Positions 54,404 to 64,000 of a DNA stretch of 64,000 nt are shown here, in pieces. A model generated the notes under the pieces. The model made no database searches and was not told where the DNA came from. It saw only the letters and a program-made list of their open reading frames with translations. Origin of the DNA: Labilibaculum sp. GTDB taxonomy: Bacteria > Bacteroidota > Bacteroidia > Bacteroidales > Marinifilaceae. The stretch is taken from assembly GCF_963664555.1 (NCBI RefSeq), contig NZ_OY761461.1, forward strand, positions 2,852,001-2,916,000. The letters are read 5' to 3'. A program made the translations under genes and the position numbers. Within the stretch, counting starts at the first letter, position 1. Each line of letters starts with the position of its first letter.

Positions 54404-54802
54404 TTATTCTTTCCAAAATCCATTTTGCTTAATTAGTTTATATTTGCCTGATCCTAAAAACATTACAGCAAGCCCTCCAAATAAATACATTGCATTTAAT
54501 TCAATTGCCAAGCCTCCGTATTCATTCAAATGAAAAATACCATCGGGGTAAGCTGCTGGTATAGATACCAACATTGTCAGGGCAATTATCAAACCCGAAA
54601 CCCTTGTGTATATACCTAATAATAAAAAAACCGGCGCAATCAATTCACCCAGATAAACTCCGTAGGAAAGCATTTCGGGCAAACCTGCTTTAACAATTAA
54701 AAATTTCACTCCTCCAATACCACTCAATAATTTCTGCACTCCATGAAACAACATCAAACCACCAACTGATAGTCGTAAAATTAGTTTTCCTAAATTTTCC
54801 AT
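54404..54802 (-). CDS. DoxX-family membrane protein
   Basis: 132 residues with four membrane segments. LRLSVGGLMLFHGVQKLLSGIGG (about 8-30) and YGVYLGELIAPVFLLLGIYTR are the family pattern. In other bacteria DoxX-type proteins help with redox or sulfur stress, which fits the neighbouring marR-MATE-gshF genes. A direct link is inference. Confidence 0.9.
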   Translation of the reverse strand: MENLGKLILRLSVGGLMLFHGVQKLLSGIGGVKFLIVKAGLPEMLSYGVYLGELIAPVFLLLGIYTRVSGLIIALTMLVSIPAAYPDGIFHLNEYGGLAIELNAMYLFGGLAVMFLGSGKYKLIKQNGFWKE

Positions 54803-54923
54803 AAATGTATTTTTATTTGATTAATTTCGATATTCATTACAAATCTATGAGCTTTTATCCATGATATAAATGCACAATTTGTGTGTATTCATGTACTTTT
54901 TTTTCAAAATACAATTGCAGAAT

Positions 54924-56840
54924 ATGTTACACAATCTTTTACAAAACAATTTTGGGTTTTCTGATTTTAAACCAGGACAAAAAGAGGTGATCACTACTAT
55001 ACTGGAAGGAAAATCAGCAATAGCTATCTTCCCAACCGGATCCGGTAAATCTCTTTGTTACCAACTTCCTGCTCTCCAACTTCCGGAACTTACAGTGGTG
55101 GTTTCCCCTTTACTGGCTTTGATAAAAGATCAAATTGATTTTCTTCAATCAAAAAATATATCTGCGGTTCGAATCGATTCATCTCTCTCGAAAGAGGAAG
55201 AACAGGATATCATGAACGGTATCCGTGCCAAACGACACAGAATTTTAATGATATCCGTTGAACGGTTTAAAAATGAGCGTTTTCGCAGATTTCTGAAAGA
55301 CATTCCAATTTCGTTGATGGTGATTGATGAAGCACATTGTATTTCTGAATGGGGACACAATTTCAGACCAGACTATTTAAAACTTCCTGATTACAAGGAT
55401 ACTTTTCAGGTCAAACAAGTGCTTTTGCTTACTGCAACTGCGACTCCTAAAGTTATCGAAGATATGACTAAAAAGTTTGCTGTTGATAAGTCAAATGTTA
55501 CAATTACGGGATTTTACAGATCAAATTTAGATGTAAACGTTATTCCTGTTATTCAATCTGAGAAAAACAACAAATTGCTTTCATTACTGCTTCCCCGGAA
55601 AAATGAATGTGGAATTGTGTATGTAACACAGCAAAAAACAGCAGAGGTGGTTGCAGGCATATTATCCTCAAAAGGAATAGTAACCAAAGCATATCATGCC
55701 GGATTGAAAAGTGAAGACCGCGAAGATATCCAAAATCAATTTATGGCCGGTAAAGTAAATTGTGTGGTTGCAACAATTGCTTTTGGAATGGGAATCGATA
55801 AATCGAACATTCGTTACGTTATTCATTACGATCTTCCAAAATCGACAGAAAACTATTCTCAGGAAATTGGGCGGGCAGGCCGCGATGGGAAAAAATCAGA
55901 TTGCATTGTTTTGGCCAATCATGACAATGTGAATGTGCTTGAGAATTTCATATTTGGAGACACTCCTGCCCTATCAGGCATAAAAGAAATTCTCAGTCGC
56001 ATAAAAAAGGCTAAAACAAGCTGGGAAGTCAAGTTAAATACACTTCCTGCACATAGTAATATACGTATTCTTCCAATCAAAACCCTACTGGTTTACATGG
56101 AGATACGAGGAATTATAAAACCTCAGTACAGTTACTTTGCAGACTATCGGTTTAGCCTAAATAATGATGAAAAAAGTATCGTGGAAAAGTTCCAAGGAGA
56201 ACGAAAGAAATTTATTCAGGCCATTTTCGATCATTCTGAAAAAGCCAGAAAATGGATCACAGTAAATTTTGATACCATCAGTCAAAATTATTCGACAGAT
56301 AGAAATAGAATTGTTGCTGCTCTGGAATATTTCGACGCTGAGAAATTAATCAATTTGGAAGCCAAACTAATGGTTGATGTTTTTGCCGTAACAAATCCTG
56401 ATTTTGATATCGATACAGTGGCGCAAGAACTTTACGACAGTTTCAAAAAGAAAGAAACAGTTGAAGTAAACAGAATTCGGGAAATGCTAAGTCTGTTCGA
56501 ATCGGAAACCTGCATCAGTAAAAATATGGCCAACTATTTTGGAGAATATCCCGAATGGGAAAAATGCGGACATTGCTCCGTATGCAATTCCGGGGCGGTG
56601 AAAATTGCAAAATCACATGAACTGAAACGCTTGCATGAATACAATTATATGGAAGTATGTCAGACTGCAATTAATAAATTTGGTGATCAGTTAACTGACG
56701 AATTACTCGCGAAATTTTTATGCGGCATAAACACGCCCATTTTCACCCGTTTAAAACTGAAACAGGAAAAACACTTTGCTTATTTGGAAAATTATCGATT
56801 TGGTGATGTTCTGGAATGGGTAACATCAAATAACAAATAA
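54924..56840 (+). CDS. recQ: RecQ-family ATP-dependent DNA helicase
   Basis: 638 residues from ATG 54924 (MLHNLLQNNFGF). Walker A PTGSGKS (about 36-42), DEAH (about 134-137 in VIDEAHC), TATATP, and motif VI QEIGRAGRDG. The C-terminal zinc-binding Cys set is partly seen (ETCISKN, CGHCSVC) around residues 530-560. No HRDC domain is evident. It unwinds DNA in repair. The upstream in-frame ATG at 54870 lacks support. Confidence 0.92.
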   Translation: MLHNLLQNNFGFSDFKPGQKEVITTILEGKSAIAIFPTGSGKSLCYQLPALQLPELTVVVSPLLALIKDQIDFLQSKNISAVRIDSSLSKEEEQDIMNGIRAKRHRILMISVERFKNERFRRFLKDIPISLMVIDEAHCISEWGHNFRPDYLKLPDYKDTFQVKQVLLLTATATPKVIEDMTKKFAVDKSNVTITGFYRSNLDVNVIPVIQSEKNNKLLSLLLPRKNECGIVYVTQQKTAEVVAGILSSKGIVTKAYHAGLKSEDREDIQNQFMAGKVNCVVATIAFGMGIDKSNIRYVIHYDLPKSTENYSQEIGRAGRDGKKSDCIVLANHDNVNVLENFIFGDTPALSGIKEILSRIKKAKTSWEVKLNTLPAHSNIRILPIKTLLVYMEIRGIIKPQYSYFADYRFSLNNDEKSIVEKFQGERKKFIQAIFDHSEKARKWITVNFDTISQNYSTDRNRIVAALEYFDAEKLINLEAKLMVDVFAVTNPDFDIDTVAQELYDSFKKKETVEVNRIREMLSLFESETCISKNMANYFGEYPEWEKCGHCSVCNSGAVKIAKSHELKRLHEYNYMEVCQTAINKFGDQLTDELLAKFLCGINTPIFTRLKLKQEKHFAYLENYRFGDVLEWVTSNNK

Positions 56841-56998
56841 AAGATTAAAAGGTATTTACATATATCACCAAAACATTTAATATTATTTTAAATTAGATCA
56901 CATAAGATATAAATTCAAAATGCTTATTTTTACAGCCTCATAAAAGTGTTCTCTACTATCAGAAAGAATACATACTATATCTATTTAAATTTATTGGT

Positions 56999-58309
56999 TT
57001 GAAAAGAAATCCGAACTTCCCTTTTGCTCCGGCAAAAATTCCGTTTTTTTACGGATGGATTTGTATGATTGCAGGTACCATTGGTATAATCAGTAGTATT
57101 CCCGGACAAACAATGGGCGTTTCGGTATTTACCAATTACTTAATCGATTCGTTGAAATTAAGTCGCGATGCATTAAGTTCAGCCTATTTGATAGGTACTG
57201 TGGCAAGTTCTCTTTTCTTAACATATGCAGGTAAAATTTACGATAAATTTGGTGCCCGCTTCACAGCAATGATCGCTGCCTTAGGATTAGCCGTAACATT
57301 AATACTATTTTCCTATTCTGATCTTTTATCAGGATCGTTATCAAACTTTGTCAGCATCGAGTTCTCAACAGCTTCATTTATTATGATCTCTCTATTATTT
57401 TTCTTCTTACGCTTCTCGGGACAAGGAGTACTAACCTTGGCCTCACGAAACCTGATCATGAAATGGTTCGACCAGCGAAGAGGATTGGCAAATAGTCTTT
57501 CCAGTGCGATTCAATCTTTTGGATTTGCCGTATCTCCACTTTTTATAGCACTGCTTATTACCCGCTTTAACTGGAGTATTACCTACCAGATTTTGGCAGT
57601 ACTTACTTTTCTGTTTGTTATTTTCGCATTTATCTTTTACCGGGATAATCCTGAAGAATGTGGCTTAATCCCTGACGGAAAAATTATTGAACCCAAACAC
57701 AAAAGCAATCCAACATTTCAAACTAAAAAGCAATATACTCTAAAAGAAGCCAGAAAAACCTGGGTGTTTTGGTTGTTTACATTTGGTTTAAGTTTTAATG
57801 CGTTTTTTATTACTGGTTTCACCTTTAATGTGGTATCCATTTTCGAGTCATGCGGATATTCCGACCAAAAAGCGTTGAGTATATTTGTACCTGCTTCCAT
57901 TATCTCAATTATAACAGCGATTTTTGGTAATATCCTTAGCGATTACATCAGAATGCAAAAGCTTCTGATTATTTTTCTACTTGGATGTTTGTTATCAAGT
58001 TTAGGGATTGCAATTTTAGGATCTGAAATTGGCTACTATGTATTAATAGTGGGAAATGGTATTATGGGTGGATTGTATTCGGTATTGGTAGCAATTACGT
58101 GGCCCCGTTTCTACGGACGTAAACATTTAGGCGCTATCAGCGGTTTATCAATGTCCTTGATTGTATTTTCGAGTGCGATGGCCCCTCTTTTTTTCAGTAG
58201 AATATTCACGTTAACAGGAAGTTACAACTTCGCCGGATACGCCGGTGTTGCCTATGCCCTTGTTCTTCTGATATTCTCTATAAAAGCAAAAAACCCACAA
58301 TTGAAATAA
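56999..58309 (+). CDS. MFS transporter (OFA-like)
   Basis: 436 residues with 12 membrane segments. The start is TTG at 56999; the frame is closed by a stop just upstream, and the first ATG would remove TM1, so a TTG start is the best choice. The opening PAKIPFFYGWICMIAGTIG and GQTMGVSVFTNYL resemble the oxalate/formate-antiporter (OFA) group. Substrate unknown. Confidence 0.88.
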   Translation: MKRNPNFPFAPAKIPFFYGWICMIAGTIGIISSIPGQTMGVSVFTNYLIDSLKLSRDALSSAYLIGTVASSLFLTYAGKIYDKFGARFTAMIAALGLAVTLILFSYSDLLSGSLSNFVSIEFSTASFIMISLLFFFLRFSGQGVLTLASRNLIMKWFDQRRGLANSLSSAIQSFGFAVSPLFIALLITRFNWSITYQILAVLTFLFVIFAFIFYRDNPEECGLIPDGKIIEPKHKSNPTFQTKKQYTLKEARKTWVFWLFTFGLSFNAFFITGFTFNVVSIFESCGYSDQKALSIFVPASIISIITAIFGNILSDYIRMQKLLIIFLLGCLLSSLGIAILGSEIGYYVLIVGNGIMGGLYSVLVAITWPRFYGRKHLGAISGLSMSLIVFSSAMAPLFFSRIFTLTGSYNFAGYAGVAYALVLLIFSIKAKNPQLK

Positions 58310-58489
58310 GAGTAGATGCAGACTAAATCTGCACCTGTTTTGACCCAAAACATCTTATTAAAATTGACAACAATAAGAATCAATTTTTGCATAACTTAAA
58401 TACAAATGGTGTTTTAGAACTAGTCTCCGGCTTTTTAGCTTCTTCATTATTTTGTTTATCCTGCTGTTTTTAATAAATTCGGGACGGCT

Positions 58490-58498
58490 TACTTTTGC
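58490..58498 (+). promoter_or_regulatory. Promoter -7 box before the beta-galactosidase gene
   Basis: TACTTTTGC (TAnnTTTG type) lies 78 bp before the start codon at 58577. Confidence 0.55.
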
Positions 58499-58555
58499 AT
58501 ACTTACCAGCCACCACAGGTAAGTATTGAAAGCTATCATATTCCTATTTAGTTGA

Positions 58556-61698
<3,143 letters not shown>

Positions 61699-61722
61699 CC
61701 GGCACCTAATTATCAATAAAAC

Positions 61723-61766
61723 ACAATGCTTAAACCGATTAAAATCAGTTTAGGCATTGTTGTTTA
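61723..61766 (+). terminator. Terminator of the GH2 gene
   Basis: AATGCTTAAAC and GTTTAGGCATT form a stem with one G-U type mismatch, followed by GTTGTTT. Confidence 0.75.
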
Positions 61767-61790
61767 AAGGAGTAAAACAACTAATAAAAA

Positions 61791-62090
61791 CTACTGAACT
61801 GGTATTAAAAGCAACTCCTTCTTTTCAAGAGAAAGCTTAATTTTCTTATGATCGTTCCAGAAGGTAGTTTTCATCCTCTTCATAATTTTTTTGAATTCGG
61901 GAAGGTCTTTAATATTATCAACCAGCGGGTCTATTTCGAAGAAAAGAAGAAACCAATACTGGTAGTTATTCCCTTTCGAAAACAAGTCCAAATGTTCAAT
62001 CGCTTTTTTTGTATCACCTTTTTGTGCGTAATAAACGGCTAAACTTGCATTTTGGTAGATAGACAATACCCTACTAAAATGGAGATGGTT
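61791..62090 (-). pseudogene. 3' fragment of a TPR-type protein or regulator
   Basis: About 100 C-terminal residues with RVLSIYQNASLAVYYAQKGD and KKAIEHLDLF (a TPR-like helical pair), then FEIDPLVDNIKDLPEFKKIM. The pattern resembles the ends of Bacteroidota TPR-containing regulators. The N-terminus is missing and the frame upstream of about 62090 is that of another gene. It is likely a remnant of a deletion. Confidence 0.55.
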
Positions 62091-62091
62091 A

Positions 62092-62484
62092 CTTGTAAGC
62101 ATTGCATTTGGCCTGTATCTTGTTCGTCTGTTGGCATTTGATCTTAAAACACCCAATTACTTACTATCAATTGAATCGAACATCTGGATTTTTGCGGTAT
62201 TCGGTTTTGCCTGTAAATACCTGAACAAACCAAGTAAAGCACTTAGCTACCTAAGTCAGGCAGCCTATCCTATCTATATTTTACACATGGTATTTATGTT
62301 TCTGGCTGCGGTTCTTATTTTGCCTCTTGAGATGCCGGTTTTCGCAAAATTCGTTATGGTTATCGCCTTTACAACGGTAGGATCTTTTATACTGTACGAA
62401 TTGCTTATTAAGAGAATTGGTTTTCTAAGACCATTGTTTGGTCTTAAAACAAGAAGTGTGCTTGAGCTGAGCGTAAAATATTAA
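62092..62484 (+). pseudogene. 3' fragment of an acyltransferase-3-type membrane protein
   Basis: From about 62092 the frame reads IAFGLYLVRLLAFDLKTPNY and then WIFAVFGFACKYLNKPSKAL, SYLSQAAYPIYILHMVFMFL and later membrane segments. This is the C-terminal part of acyltransferase family 3 proteins (MdoC/OatA-like). The N-terminal 250 or so residues are missing, so it is a remnant next to the TPR-type remnant. Confidence 0.6.
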
Positions 62485-62610
62485 TATACTGAAAGCAAGA
62501 AAGTCCAAATCTCTTCATCATTAAAAAAACAAGAGCCTAAATTGTAGTACACATGAATACACTAAGGCATTATTTTTGTGGCAATTAGACTGATAATTTT
62601 AAAATTTGTA

Positions 62611-63186
62611 ATGATGAAGAGATGGATGTTTTTTGTATTACTTGGTTTGATGACGGGCTGTTTAGACGATTCGGACTATGTTTACATTCGCGAACACAAG
62701 CAGAGCATATTGCTGCTGCAGGTTGACTACACCAGTTACGAATTTGAGCAAGGTACAGAACTGTTTCTGCATACTGAATATTCAGATGCTGATACTATTC
62801 CTATTGGTGTAGATTACGATCCTCCGGGAGATTTTGGAAATATCAGTTTATTTTATGAACCAGGCCATGAGGTAATTTTTAATGGTTCGATAGTTTGGGA
62901 TGGAACCGGACATTTAAAATTCCCAAAATGGTTCTATTATCCTTCACAGTTTGCCACTTTGAATACTCCGGTTGAAAAACCTGATGATGATGAATTTCAA
63001 ATCATTTTTCCGGAAGAGGGACTTGAGTATCCACTTGATTCCATTTGGAATGCAGTTAATCATTTATCAATTGTATCAAGATATCTTAAAAGTGGTAAAA
63101 AAATCGGTGTTTTTCGTTACACTCCCAGTGTTGGTGCTGGAGATCCAAACGAATGGGACTGGTATGTAATAATGAATACAAATTAA
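62611..63186 (+). CDS. Hypothetical lipoprotein
   Basis: 191 residues from ATG 62611. Lipobox MFFVLLGLMTGC gives a modified Cys near residue 17. The rest is beta-rich and acidic (DYVYIREHKQSILLLQVDYT, YEFEQGTELFLHTEYSDAD). No family is recognised. It has its own terminator and is not linked to the preceding remnants. Confidence 0.7.
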   Translation: MMKRWMFFVLLGLMTGCLDDSDYVYIREHKQSILLLQVDYTSYEFEQGTELFLHTEYSDADTIPIGVDYDPPGDFGNISLFYEPGHEVIFNGSIVWDGTGHLKFPKWFYYPSQFATLNTPVEKPDDDEFQIIFPEEGLEYPLDSIWNAVNHLSIVSRYLKSGKKIGVFRYTPSVGAGDPNEWDWYVIMNTN

Positions 63187-63227
63187 AGATGAAAACAATT
63201 TTAGTTCACAAGTAATTTTGATCACAC

Positions 63228-63263
63228 AAAAGAGGATAAGAAAGCAATCTTATCCTCTTTTAT
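63228..63263. terminator. Bidirectional terminator
   Basis: AAAAGAGGATAAG and CTTATCCTCTTTT form a perfect 13-bp stem between two converging genes. Confidence 0.88.
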
Positions 63264-63278
63264 TAATGGCACAATCGT

Positions 63279-64000
63279 CTATTTTACAGTTTTCTTCAAG
63301 GTTCCCAAATAAGTCCAATTCAAATCTCTTGTTTTTAATGCTTCGTCTATTTTCATTTGTGTTTCGGCATCAACATTAAATACTTCATTACGACCATAAG
63401 TATCAAAATAGTGAAGATAATCTTTAAACATATCAAAAGTCATATGAGTAGTCGGAACTTTACTGCCCGAAGGCATCAGTACTCTTGCCAAAGCCCAATG
63501 GCTCATACTTCCGGCTTCTACTCTTTCCTGATGCATTGGAAGAAAAAGATCTATTTCAGCCTTCTCATACTCATCCATTTTACCTTTGGCAGCCTCCATA
63601 AAATTCATCCGCATAACAGTTCCTAAATCCATTTTAAAATTATCGTCCGTGGTCTTAATTACTTTTAAAAACATTCTTTTACTAAGTTCTCTTGATTTCT
63701 CACCATTCTGCAATGCTTTCCTTAATTCCTCATCCGACATGGCAGGATAAGCTTTTTTTGCTGCACTCCACACATCTCCATCCGATAAAGCTTTTACCGG
63801 ATCGTCATAGATAGTGACCGTTACATACTGATAGCCCTGCTCTGTTCCACCAGGTTTTAATGACCATAAATCCCAACCTTTAATTTCTCCGCTTTTAAGG
63901 CGTTCAGCATGTATTTTTTCCCAAAAAGTTTCTGTCTCCCAATAATTCATTTCCTGATCATTAGTAACTTTCATGAATTCAAAAACCAGAAACCGCTCTT
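63279..64000 (-). CDS. Hypothetical protein, 5' end outside window
   Basis: At least 239 residues. The frame stays open to base 64000 (ERFLVFEF before the Met at 63974), and this segment fits the fold, so the real start is probably beyond the window. Two similar halves are visible: an aromatic-rich FLVFEFMKV-type strand followed by an ETFWEKIHAERLKSGEIKGWDLW helix, then a second TYGRNEVFNV region. It has a look of small dimeric alpha/beta-barrel proteins but no family is recognised. Confidence 0.7.
   Translation of the reverse strand, partial: ERFLVFEFMKVTNDQEMNYWETETFWEKIHAERLKSGEIKGWDLWSLKPGGTEQGYQYVTVTIYDDPVKALSDGDVWSAAKKAYPAMSDEELRKALQNGEKSRELSKRMFLKVIKTTDDNFKMDLGTVMRMNFMEAAKGKMDEYEKAEIDLFLPMHQERVEAGSMSHWALARVLMPSGSKVPTTHMTFDMFKDYLHYFDTYGRNEVFNVDAETQMKIDEALKTRDLNWTYLGTLKKTVK

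Overview
The window looks like a chromosomal segment of a marine or gut-type anaerobic or facultatively anaerobic Bacteroidota, probably of the Marinilabiliales (this placement is inference). The grounds are a GH97 glucosidase, a GH2 beta-galactosidase, a FN3-like small protein, a MORN/TonB_C protein, promoters of the Bacteroidota TAnnTTTG type, mostly weak Shine-Dalgarno sequences and long AT-rich intergenic stretches. No rRNA, tRNA or CRISPR array was recognised.

Layout. 1-5.3 kb is a formate block: the 3' part of pflB, its activase pflA, a FocA-type formate channel and, convergent, purT (formate-using GAR transformylase). 5.5-7.6 kb holds a small coiled-coil protein, a truncated haemoglobin, a 0.35-kb inverted-repeat element and a FN3-like protein. 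8.86-15.47 kb is a compact AT-rich six-gene operon that is the most unusual part of the window: an XRE-type regulator, a C5-cytosine DNA methyltransferase, a protein with a DpnII-like endonuclease C-terminus, a ParB-like (DGNRR) protein, a SNF2-type helicase and a DUF3883-type PD-(D/E)XK nuclease. It looks like a restriction-modification or phage-defence system of a composition I cannot name. Directly downstream lies a nested transposon: an IS4-like element (18-bp inverted repeats, 10-bp target duplication) split by an IS21-like istA/istB element (7-bp target duplication).

19.8-27.6 kb carries a MORN/TonB_C protein, two small membrane proteins, a tandem array with a 104-105-bp period, a secreted M3 peptidase, a pyrimidine-dimer glycosylase, a CDF metal exporter and a DUF6055-like metalloprotease lipoprotein. 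27.7-33.3 kb has a GH97 glycosidase and a second glycyl-radical system that resembles trans-4-hydroxyproline dehydratase plus its activase. 34-40 kb has a YkgJ-type cysteine-cluster protein, a ThrE-type exporter, a DUF1275 protein and a SulP anion transporter.

40.3-45.2 kb is a minus-strand block with DUF134, two NifX/NifB-like proteins, two DUF5320-like glycine-rich peptides, a DUF89 protein, two MinD-type ATPases with ferredoxin domains and a thioesterase. It resembles clusters handling Fe-S or Mo-type cofactors and has a perfect 24-bp palindrome in front of DUF134. 45.3-58.3 kb is mainly housekeeping: an SDR, stand-alone trpB, ArfB, class I fumarase, GshF, MATE pump, MarR regulator, DoxX, RecQ and an MFS carrier. 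58.6-64 kb holds a frameshifted GH2 beta-galactosidase, two truncated genes joined at an apparent deletion scar, a lipoprotein and a hypothetical gene that runs off the end.

Recurrent small-scale signals include short leader reading frames with a shared pattern (MKxxCKxxYT, then CNLxVPxDK) in front of two unrelated genes, one of them ending 4 nt before the next start codon.
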